Source of the DNA: Cercis canadensis
Lineage: Eukaryota > Streptophyta > Magnoliopsida > Fabales > Fabaceae
Direction of reading: 5' to 3'
Length of the DNA: 64,000 nt
NCBI GenBank assembly: GCA_003255065.1
Contig: QAOA01008791.1
Coordinates: forward strand, 547,323-611,322
The notes under the pieces were generated by a model, which searched no databases, was not told where the DNA came from, and saw only the letters and a program-made list of their open reading frames with translations. Below, one piece after another: positions 9,962-20,100 of this stretch (its first letter is position 1; every line of letters starts with the position of its first letter). A program made the translations under genes and the position numbers.

Positions 9962-10060
9962 ATGTCACCTAGAGTTCCCTGGAACACTTCAAAGAGGAGT
10001 CTTGGAAATTATAAGGATACTCTTCCACTCTGAAGTGTTTTGGGGAAACCCTGGTGGCAT
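9962..10060 (+). ncRNA. MIR395: MIR395 precursor hairpin
   Basis: The 5' arm GAGTTCCCTGGAACACTTCA (from 9972) is the miR395* arm. The 3' arm CTGAAGTGTTTTGGGGAAAC (21-mer 10030-10050) is the mature position, differing from canonical miR395 at positions 12, 19 and 20. The stem extends below (ATGTCACC pairs with GGTGGCAT, one G-U) and above (AAGAGGAGT with ACTCTTCC), closing a loop of about 20 nt. Length and arm order match plant MIR395 precursors. The family silences ATP sulfurylase (APS) and the low-affinity sulfate transporter SULTR2;1 under sulfate starvation. The position-12 change lies just past the slicing centre (10-11) and may weaken or retarget it. A TATA box lies upstream at 9858. Confidence 0.82.
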
Positions 10061-10480
10061 TTGATGATATGCACTTGGTTAGTGATATATAAAATCTTCT
10101 TGTGGTTTCTATTTTGTCCTATTCTTCTTATGGCCTACCTAGTACCTATACTCTCTATATATGTCCATATTATTTTCTGCTTTATTTTGAAAGTTTAACT
10201 TGACAGAGAGACACATGACTCTTAATTATATATAGATGTAGTATGTTGGAATCCAAGACTTATTTATATGCGTTTTCTCTACTATAAAATTAGACAACTG
10301 CTTCAACGTCATCAGAACACCCCATATATAATTTTTTCGGATGGGGTAATGGAAAGAGAAAATAGAAAAGAAAAATGGGGGTTATTAGTTATATATTTAT
10401 GATTTTTTGGTAAAAGAAAGTATAAGGAAATGTAGGGATCAAACATAGCTGTACAACTCCTGTTAAGCACTCTTCAAATG
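10061..10480. other. Intergenic, nothing recognised
   Basis: AT-rich DNA with no domain-bearing frame. The - strand frame over 10389-10649 has no recognisable homology. Confidence 0.45.
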
Positions 10481-10489
10481 AAGAGACAT

Positions 10490-10771
10490 TTGCAGCAGAT
10501 ATGGTTTGGAATCTACACCTGAATGCTTCTGAACAATTTTGATGGGATGATAGATGCCTGCGAAATCTTGTAATGGAGAGAACTGTCTCCAGAGAATCAC
10601 ATATTGCAGCAAATGATGGCAAGGATTTGATGAAAATTTTGAGATTCACAGATTTAACAATTGCAGACGATTCGCAAGATCACTGAGGGTGAGCAGATTT
10701 AATGCTCTGAGAGAAGCCGCAAATATGTTGCAACTGATTCATAATGATCCTGATGAGGAAGCGGCAGATTG
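10490..10771 (+). pseudogene. Possible fragment of an unidentified protein gene
   Basis: Base composition here is less AT-rich than its surroundings. One + strand frame ends '...RFNALREAANMLQLIHNDPD' then EEAAD and a stop at 10769-10771, which reads like an authentic acidic C-terminus. Upstream, pieces such as 'NLVMERTVSRESHIAANDGK' are open but separated by stops. I do not recognise the family. Confidence 0.25.
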
Positions 10772-10960
10772 ATCTCCGATAACCACACTCCTCTCATAAA
10801 ACTTTCTCATAACTTTTTTTGAACACTGCTTCAAATTCGTAGTATTTTTCATCCTCTGCATCGTGGTTATCATCCAGCCACTCAATTCGAATTCATTATT
10901 TGAGAAGAATTTAATATCCTCCAATATCTATCACCCACCAATTTACCAATTCAAACAATA

Positions 10961-11997
10961 TAAATGACTCTGACAAATTAAACGCCTTAACTACTCTAAT
11001 CACATAAAAATCTAATGCAAAGGTATCATAACTTAATAATGATAGTTATAAGTACAACATAAAAATGTTATGATGAGAGCTTTGTCTTTTATCTTTACTC
11101 AATCAAAATTAACACATATGAGTTGAAAATGGTTATTGTTGGTGGGTTTTGCTATCCTACCTTAAGTGAGGGCTTGATTTGATTGAACCATATTGCATCA
11201 CACTATTATCGTTAATTAGTACAATTTAAACTTATTGAATCTTATGTATCATATTACATCAACTATACTAATGTGACATAATATAAATTTAAGTAATGTA
11301 TAAAAATATCACTTATCAATCAAATCACTTCCACACTTAAGGGTATGATACATCGACTCATTGTTGGTCAAATGCTTACAATTACTATAAATAATGGGGA
11401 ATATTGGCAAATTGGTATGATACCCGTAAAAACTGTTCCTTATGTATATACGAGCCTCTTGGCATGCACAGGAGGCTTTGTTTTTCTTAAAAACACTTTT
11501 AAGTACTTGTTTCCTTAAAGAATAAAATGTAGAAGATAATTTTTATTTAAAGTTTTGAACAAAAATAAAATATCATATTTAAAAATCAATATTTTCATTG
11601 ATCATATTGGTGAACAAGATAAGTCATTAATAACCAGTTATTACCAAAGTTTAAATTTAGTTTTGAAAATCCTCAATGTTATAAGTGGTCTTAGTATGTC
11701 CCAAAAAGAGAAAATTGGTCTTAGTGTCAATGATATGTTAATGTGAGTCTAAATAATAGGTCTCTTGTTGTAAAATTTAATTTTAGATTTCTATTTCATC
11801 ATGTAAATAAATAGATTGTTCATGGTATATGCCCATTATAATAATCCATAGCTAGGATTATCAAAATATCCATTGAACCTTAGCTCACATGGCATCTAAA
11901 TGTTCTGTCTTCTACCTCCTTTCTCCCTAGAATTTGCACTCTACCAATAAAAATTATCAAAAATGAAATAACGGTAATAAATAAATAAATAAATAAA
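10961..11997. other. AT-rich intergenic DNA
   Basis: No gene. The frame at 11555-11746 is a low-complexity AT-rich translation. Confidence 0.5.
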
Positions 11998-12255
11998 GAG
12001 TAAAATATATTTTTCGTATTTGAATTATTTTTTAAATGTCACTTTAGTCCTTAATTTATTATTGGTGTCACTTTAATTCTTAAATAATTACATTGTATGT
12101 TAAATCAGTCCTCTGTAATACAAAAAGTAATCACTTAAAGGACTAATTTGACGTATAGAATGATTATTAATTGAGGACTAAAGTAACACAAAAATAAATC
12201 AATTACTAAAGTAATATTTGATAAATAATTCATAAACGATAAAAGCATTTAACTC
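11998..12255. mobile_element. MITE with about 60-bp inverted ends (GAGT/ACTC)
   Basis: The left arm GAGTAAAATATATTTTTCGT, then TGAATTATTT and ACTTTAGTCCTTAATTT, is mirrored by a right arm ending CATTTAACTC. The rc of the right arm reads TGAATTATTTATC and ACTTTAGTCCTCAATT. The element is almost entirely foldable. It is flanked by (TAAA)n on the left and poly-A on the right, so the target duplication is masked. Confidence 0.65.
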
Positions 12256-12294
12256 AAAAAAAAAAAAANAAAAAAAAAAAAAAAAAAAAAAAAA
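12256..12294. repeat. Poly-A tract containing an N
   Basis: A run of As with one ambiguous base at 12269. Confidence 0.9.
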
Positions 12295-12476
12295 CATAAA
12301 CTTATCTTTCAAGGCACGGGTACTTGTGATTTCATATCATTCGTTATAAAGATGTAGATGAACAAATGTATCATGCATCATTTGAATTTGTGGAAAGTAA
12401 CTCTTGGATTACAAGCCAAACTCACTTATGACTCACTTCAGCAAAAGCTTTCTTATATATATATATATACCCTCCT

Positions 12477-12499
12477 CCCCCCCCCCCCCCCCCCCCCCN
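12477..12499. repeat. Poly-C tract ending in N
   Basis: A homopolymer of about 22 Cs ending in an N at 12499, with a TA microsatellite just before. It is probably a sequencing or assembly break. Confidence 0.9.
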
Positions 12500-13847
12500 T
12501 CTCTTATTTAAAAATTTATGTTCATGACTTCAAAATTTTAAAAAATCAATAAATAGTATTTAATATTAGAAAACTATTCCAAAACCAAATTATAAACAAA
12601 CTAAGTACAATTTTGAAACTAATTCAAAATAAACAGGATTAATAAAATTAGTTCAGCTTAAATAGTTTTGAATCAGTTTTAAATTTTGTCAAACTTCCCT
12701 TAGAATATTAGCAAAGTAAACAAATTTAGTCAATAAATTTTGAAGCATTAGTGAAAGAATAGTAAAAGTTCTTTCTAGGTCTTCTTTGTTTGTCCATATT
12801 TGGTTGAAAGAATGTAAAGATACCATTGTAGAAGCGAAATTTCAAAGTGGAAAGATTTCTGGTAGGTTAAAATGCATCCACCAAATTAGTCTACATAATT
12901 AGTCGTCCAAATCGAAAACGACAATTATTATACATTGATCATATACAAATGGAATATTATACATATAGTTATTAAAATTAGTGAGTTCACGACCTAGTGA
13001 CAGATTTTTTTAAGACAATGTGTACATGTATACTAAAAATTACTCAGGTTTTCATTAAGATACGTTGTAATTAAGGAAAATAATGATTACTTGACATTGT
13101 ATCACTTATTTAAATTAATTATAATGTTGAGTAGTTGCCCTAGTAGGGAATTTTAGTAACTACATGGGCTAGTGACACTTATTCAAATAAATATGTATAC
13201 ATGTATAATATATATAGGTTACTTAGTATCTTGCTAGAGATTGCGTAGCACCTATAGTCATTAAAAGTAAATCATCATTTAGATCACAAAGCACTCTAGT
13301 GTGAGTTAAGTATTAATTCTAGTGTGGTTACATGTCATTCATTCACTAGGATACATATAGTTAGGGACCATCGTTTAGATAACATAGGTGATTATTCCAA
13401 AAAAAATAAAAATTGCAAAGGATTAGGATCCTCTAATCAACTAAATTTATATCTAATTTGTAGTTTAACCTGTTTTATATTTCATTGAAGGGCTACATTC
13501 AAATCCTGATTAACGTGCACATAATTTTTTTGGTACTTTGGTTTTGAGATTATGCAGTCATAAGTATTTCTTATATAGGGTGATCTAGTTAACAAATATG
13601 CACATAATCTAATGTTACCAATGTTAATCAAGTTTGATATATATTATATTAACTTTCATAGTTATTAAGTTATATAATACGTACTTGATTATAATTTTGT
13701 ATTTAATACTTATAAATTAGTTAAGAATTTAAGTTCACTAAGATTGATAGTTAATATTGTCATTTAAAATGTTTATCTCACTAATTAAGGTTCAAGGGAG
13801 TTTATTGAACCAAAAATGGCTTTAAAACCCATATAATAACTATACTT
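12500..13847. other. AT-rich intergenic DNA
   Basis: No gene or clear repeat borders are seen over 1.3 kb. Confidence 0.5.
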
Positions 13848-14409
13848 AATTTAGGAAACTTGGTCAAAATTACTAATGCTTATCTCTCACGTCCATACAA
13901 TTTGGGTCATTTTTACAAAATATCACAAATTTGACGGTTACAATTAAATATACGGAGATTCTATGATACTACACGAGTATACTATACTATATTGATGTGG
14001 CAAACATACGTAATTTTTATATTTTATTAAATATAAATATAATTTATTTTATTTTTTCAAATAAATTTAAAAACAGTTAACTTGTACACGTGTTATTCAC
14101 ATATTGGCTAATCTCATGTAGTATGACATACTGCATAAATACTAAAAGTATCTAAGAAACCTCCTTAAATATATCATTCAATGGAAGTACAGGTTTCCAA
14201 TGTCATACTCACAACCACACATAACATTCCCATCTCAATTTAGGAAACTTGATCAAAATTACTAATTTTTATCTCCCATGTCCATACAATTTGGGCCATT
14301 TTTACAAAATATCACAAATTTGATAGTTACAATTAAATATATCATTCAATGGAAGTATAGGTCTCTAATGCCATAATCACCACCACACGTAACATTTCCA
14401 TCTCAATTT
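13848..14409. repeat. Direct tandem duplication, one copy carrying a MITE
   Basis: Unit A (13848-14236) and unit B (14237-14409) share AATTTAGGAAACTTG at the start, CATACAATTTGGG in the middle and CATCTCAATTTA at the end. Unit A contains a 212-bp MITE plus 9-bp duplication that unit B lacks, so B is the empty site. Confidence 0.9.
13953..14164. mobile_element. MULE-type MITE, copy 1
   Basis: 212 bp from CGGAGATTCTATGATAC to ATCTAAGAAACCTCC, with imperfect inverted ends (inner palindromic core TATGTCATACTA). It is flanked by a perfect 9-bp target duplication TTAAATATA (13944-13952 and 14165-14173), the length produced by Mutator-like transposases. The empty site in the adjacent duplicate confirms both borders. 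Confidence 0.9.
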
Positions 14410-14739
14410 ACAGTCCATATTCTGCCACTTGTTCAGGGTATCAATATCTGGAATTTTACAAAAGGTATGGAATTGGGCGTTTTTTTTTTAATAGAACATA
14501 GTCCATGTATTGAATGGCCTACAAATGCAATTAATTTGTGTAAGCATCACCAATGCAATTTCACAAGCCCATGCCACATGCATAAGTAATACGTGAATAG
14601 TTAACACACACTTATTATTTTTAATTATGCTCACGCTTTATTATTTTGGCAATCATGCCAAAGAGAGAGTCAAAGAAGTGATGTTGTTGGGCTTTCCTAA
14701 TGTCAGGAGGTATGTTCTTGTATTTTCATGATTTTATGG

Positions 14740-14777
<38 letters not shown>

Positions 14778-15134
14778 ATTTGGTAGTCATGCATAAATTT
14801 TGATATGTACAAAAATGTTCTTCATATTACTTGTAAAGATATGCAAATGCCACTTACATTTTTTTTCACCTCTCTTTCTTTATTCCAAAAATAAAAAACT
14901 CAAGGTGAATTAACTGTGCATGGTTACTTCTATCATCTAAAAACATTTAAGAAAAAGAACTATGTCATAATTTTATTATTTTTCCTTAATTAATTCACAA
15001 GGGAATAAAATTTAAGACCTTTAAATACAGACACCACTTAAATATACTCACATTTACAATCTCGAATATATAAAGATTTTAAATTATTCTTACAATATTG
15101 CTATTTAGTTTGATGAATTTTCAAAAAAAAAATA
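14410..15134. other. AT-rich intergenic DNA with (AT)n tract
   Basis: Includes an (AT)n microsatellite at 14742-14775. No gene is recognised. Confidence 0.55.
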
Positions 15135-15608
15135 GAGAGTTTTTATTTTCACACATTATTTTATTACGGAGATTTTATAATACTATATGAGTATGTCGTA
15201 TTACACTGACATGACAATCATACGTAATTTTTATATTTTATTGAATATAAATATATTTTATTTTATTTTCTCAAGTAAATTTAAAAATAGTTAATTTGTA
15301 CACGTATCATTCCCATATTGGTTAATCTCATGTAGTATGACATACTACATAAATATAAAAAGTATCTAAGAAACTTCCATTTTATTAATGTCACACCTTA
15401 TTTAATGTCTAAATATGATATAGACGAAATTACTCTAAATTAATATAATTTTTTTTTTAACTTTGACTAAAAACTTTTTATATTAAATGAGAGTTTTTAC
15501 AATTGATTAAAAAAATTATATTAAATGAGAATAAATTAGTCTATATTATATTTAAACATTAAATAAAGTGTGACATTAATAAAATCAAATGTAAAAATAA
15601 CAACTCTC
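15135..15608. mobile_element. Long-TIR hAT-like MITE, interrupted by another MITE
   Basis: The left arm GAGAGTTTTTATTTTCACAC and the rc of the right end, GAGAGTTGTTATTTTTACAT, continue as inverted arms of about 80 bp (TTTTATTAATGTCACAC, TTTAATGTCTAAATATGATA). It is flanked by an 8-bp duplication AAAAAATA (15127-15134 and 15609-15616). The second copy at 42320 also fits an 8-bp duplication, which points to hAT. A MULE-type MITE (15167-15378) sits inside the left arm. Confidence 0.78.
15167..15378. mobile_element. MULE-type MITE, copy 2 (nested)
   Basis: 212 bp and clearly homologous to 13953-14164. It is flanked by a perfect 9-bp duplication ATTTTATTA (15158-15166 and 15379-15387) made from the arm of the outer MITE. 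Confidence 0.9.
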
Positions 15609-15879
15609 AAAAAATATATAACAAATGACTTTATATGATACATAACGTGACATAAGCAAAAGAGTTAAAGTATTTATTAAAATTAAAGAAACATACAAAT
15701 GTGTTCTTACCAAGTAAAGAATTTTTTGTTGATGTAATTTAATTTTATTAATTGAACCAATCAGTTTTATAAAGTAAATTTATTGCATAAATTTTAAAAC
15801 ATGATTAACTATTATGGGAACACTAATGCCACAATTTTAGGAAAAAAACAAAGTTTAGTACAAACCATAATTAGCAACG

Positions 15880-17117
15880 CAGAAGATGCTAAAATGCGCC
15901 AGCGGTGTGTGTGTACTACAATAGTGCATTATTTGTCGAAGCTTTTCTCGCCCATTTGGCGCTTCGTGTTCGTTTCCTCGGCGAGCCTTTCTACCTCACT
16001 CACAGACCACACTGTCAGAGTCTCAGGGTACCTTTCTCCTCTTCTCCACTCTTCCATTCTTTCTCTCTCAGTTCTCCTGCTTGCTCTTTTGATCATTTTG
16101 TGTATGCCTGGAAAGGTGGCAATGGAAAATGCAAAGGTTGCTTTTTTCGGTTCTTGATTACAACAACAATGAACGTTTTCTTCTGTATTTTTTTCGTGTA
16201 GTTTCAGAATTTATGGATTTTAGGGTTTAACTCCATTTGATCATTTTCGAAATTTTGAGTTGGGATTATCCCATTTGTTGCCTTCTTGGTTTCTATGAAT
16301 TTTTGGATTCAAATTTGGTGTTTTTTCTTTTTATTCATTAGTGAAACTTCTATCTCTTTTGCTTTTTGTCATCTGTTGCAGTGTTGTTCAATTCTTGGTT
16401 CTTATGAGTCGAAATGTTCATAACTTGTCTATCTGCATTTTCATTGTAGCATTGCCATTGCTTCGTGGTTGTTTTTCCAAATTTTTCTTCATCTTTTTTG
16501 GTTTGATTTTGTTATATTATGTGTCGGGTTTAATACTTTATTGCAGAGTTCGAGTTACCTTCATCCTTATCCTATTTGTTGCCTTTTGATTGAATTTGTA
16601 TGATGTACTTTATTTGAAATATTTGTTTAAGGCTTGTATTCTTTCTATTCAAATGATCAAGGCTCACATTTCCTCAGTGTTTGTTATCCTTACATTCAAT
16701 ATCTTTTCCTCAGTGTTTCCTTTGTCTTTACAGCTTTTGCAATGACATTGGTATAGACCATATGTGTTCCATGAATATACCCATTTTCACTATGGAGAAA
16801 ATAAATTTTTTATTTGGTAGACAGAGAAAAGAAACAGAAAAACGAAGTCATTAGATGGACCAACCTCTTTTTCCGACACACAGTTAAGGCACAGAAGAAT
16901 ATGATTTAAATGTTATGAAATGCCTTATATGCTGATCTGTTAATTTGGATATTAAGGCTATTTCAGTCTTCTGTTTCATCATTGGCTAGCACTTTTTACA
17001 GATTGAAATTTTTGGTCATTTGAGATGCAATATCAGCAAATTAATAATTTACATTACTTTTGCTTTCATTTTTTCTATCGATTTTCAATGACATAAGTTC
17101 TCTCATCTTATGTCAAG
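15880..17117 (+). promoter_or_regulatory. Promoter and 5' leader of the DCD-Kelch gene, probably with a leader intron
   Basis: GC content rises sharply at about 15895-16020, followed by pyrimidine-rich TTTCTCCTCTTCTCC, typical of a plant 5' UTR. TCTCAGGGTACC (about 16020-16032) could hold a donor, and the T-rich stretch before TCTTATGTCAAG (about 17105-17117) an acceptor, giving a leader intron of about 1.1 kb. Frames inside (for example 16341-16589) are translations of T-rich intron sequence. Confidence 0.45.
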
Positions 17118-20100
17118 ATGGGGGCAGGGAGGAAAACACAAATATTTTATGTCAATGGATCTCCAACAACGCTCACTTCTGTATGTGGGAGGAATTTGAA
17201 GAAGAATCAACTTGGTGGTGTCATATTTGGTTGCAAGACCAATACTTTGAAGGAATGTCTCTCCAAACAACTCTTTGGTCAGTTTTTGTCATTTGATTGC
17301 TTATCTGATTGTGTTTGGAATAGTAATGAGTATGAGTTTATTGACATGAAGGCAACAATGATATTTAGCATTTGGCAAATTGACATGTGTTGAGTCCATA
17401 CAAGTCTCCATTCTATATAACATAGTAATAACATTATTATCTTTCAATTGAACTTCCTTTTTCTTCAAGTTTGAAATTTTCATTTTCAGTGTAAGTTTCA
17501 CTTATTTTTGGGGGCCAGGGGTTGGGGGATTGTGTTTTCTCCAGCTCATGAGATTCTTGACAATTGGTTTTAACAGGCTTACCAGCTCAACACTTATGCT
17601 ATGTGAAGAATATTGATCCTGGATTACCTCTGTTTCTGTTCAACTATAGTGACAGGAAACTTCATGGAATTTTTGAAGCTGCAAGCAAGGGGCAAATGAA
17701 TATAGACCCTTATGGATGGGCTGCTGATGGGGATAGAACACAGTATCCAGCACAGGTATCACTTGATATCTACCTGCTAAATTTTGATTGATGTGGTTCT
17801 GTTCAAGATCATTGTGGTCATGATTCTTTAAAGGGCCCATTTATTAATGCCTTCTTGTTATTAACATTTAAGGTGCAAATTCGTGTCCGGCTACAGTGCC
17901 ACCCACTGTCTGAAGACAAATTTAAACAAGTCATTGCTGACAACTACTACAATTATAACCATTTCTGGTTTGAGCTGGACCATGGACAAACAAGCAAGCT
18001 GATGTCTTTACTAGTATCTTCAGCAATTGCCCCAGTTACTTCTGCAATACAGACTACCACAAGGTGGAGAACTGTATATCAACCTCTTCAATCACAAGAA
18101 ACTCCAGGGGAAGGTGAAGTGTTTAGAATGCTTGACCCGGAGATAGAGCATTCTACTCACTCCAGTAGGAAATCAGATTCCACAGAAATTCTTTCTTCTT
18201 TAGGTGGAGACATCCAGCAATGGGATTCTCAAATAGATGTGAAGGAAGTGGAGCAGGAAGAGGAAAACCTTATATTCATGAAACTAAAAAAATTGACTCT
18301 TAACCGTGAAAGTCAAGATCTTTCTTTGTCAGACAACGTAAAAGACAATAATGACGTGAACAATATGTGTTCTGAGGATAAGGGATATTTGGAGGCATCA
18401 ACTGGTTTAGAGGAGAAGAAGGAAGAAAGTCCTGTTCCTTCAATTGAGTATCAGTTCATCATAACCCAGGTAGATGAGGATGTTGGATAAAAATATGTTA
18501 AATCTGTTAATAACCATTTTTGTAACTAACAAATCCAAGTGCATTTGTAGTTGATGCAAGATGTTGAAGAACTGAAGGCTTTCAAAACAACACAAACTCA
18601 GAAGATTAGTTATCTGGAGCAGAAGCTGGTACTCTTTGCTATGTTGAACCTGCTAAAGTTTATCATATTTCTTAACTGTTTTCCAATCCCTAACATCTTT
18701 TAAGTATGTTGCTAGCATGCATTCAGATGTATATAGTCTTCATACAAATAGAACAAATATGTCAAACTTCTCATCTGCCTCATTTGCGGGTTCTTGCGAA
18801 GTATATCTAGTTATAACAATATAGAATCCTCTGCTGCCAGTCCTGTCCTTCGATAATTTATTTTGAATACCTTTTTTGCAAAATGAATCTCTATGTTGAA
18901 GCTACAATTGTAAAATTATGGGGAATGCCACTGACTTTTGGATTTAAGATGGCAACTTTGCTGAATTAACATCTGATGCGTGGCTCCTTCTTTGCCCAAC
19001 CTGGGCGGTGGAATTTTGTGAAAATAGATTGAAAATGAATGTATTGTTCGTTTTTATGGAAGAGGCTATAGGTTGTGGTAGAATAGGCTCACTCATTTTT
19101 CCCCAAGCTTTCTACATGACATTTATTTCAGTTAGAATTGTAGATTGCCTACTTGTATTCTAGTTGTCCTGTTACTCATTACAGTCTATTCCCTGATTCT
19201 GAGTTTCCCACTTAGCAGATCCTCTATATTCATAAAGTTAGTATTTAAGAAAAACAGGCTTCAGATGTTTATGCAACTATATGTTTCAGAAGCAAAGTAA
19301 GGATAACTTAGGTTAAAAAGTCTTGAGGTATGGTTGTATTGGGAAGAAAAACTATTCTAAGACAATTGTCCATTGAAGTATGAGAAGGTGTGGCAGAGAA
19401 GTTTTAGTTGGTTATTTGAGAAGTTAAAGCCCAGGAAGCGGAAATGGTCAGGATTGAAAGTAGGTTGGATTATTTGAATATATTGAATTGCAAAGGGGAG
19501 TTACTTGACTGAAATGAAAGTCAGAATCATCTTTTGGATGTATTCAGAGTATCTTTGGTTGCACTTTCCATTTCTTATTTTCATATCATATGCTATAGCT
19601 TTTTCTCATATCACTTTTGGCTAATTTCTATTTATGCCGTTCCAGGAGCAGGCAGAAATGGAAATTCAGCATCTGAAGGATCGTACTACAATCTTAGAAC
19701 CTGCATGTAATCTTTCTGTGGCGCATACTGGGAAGAGGGTTATCCAGTCATCTGATGATCTGCATTTAGACTCTAAAGAGTCATTGTTTTTAATAGGAGG
19801 CTTTGATGGAGAATCATGGCTAGCAGCTATGGATTTGTATTGTCCTTCCCAGAATGTGATTAAATCTCTCAAGCCTATGAGCACAGTTCGTTCATATTCT
19901 TCAGTCGTACAGTTGAATGGTGATATTTATGTATTCGGTGGTGGAGATGGTATTGTTTGGTATGACACAGGTATGAGATATTGCTGAGATTTTTAAAATT
20001 GTATGTGTGTGTATTTACTGGGTAAAGTTTTTGCAAACGTTCTTATCTTCTATGTGTATAGTTGAATCATACAGTCCAATTTGCAACCAGTGGACCTTGT

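Noticed and set aside
12358-12552. Open frame through the poly-C tract
   Set aside because: It exists only because of a homopolymer and an N. The proline run is an artefact.
16341-16589. Hydrophobic small protein in front of the DCD-Kelch gene
   Set aside because: It is T-rich sequence of a probable leader intron. Phe/Leu/Ile-rich frames arise by chance there.
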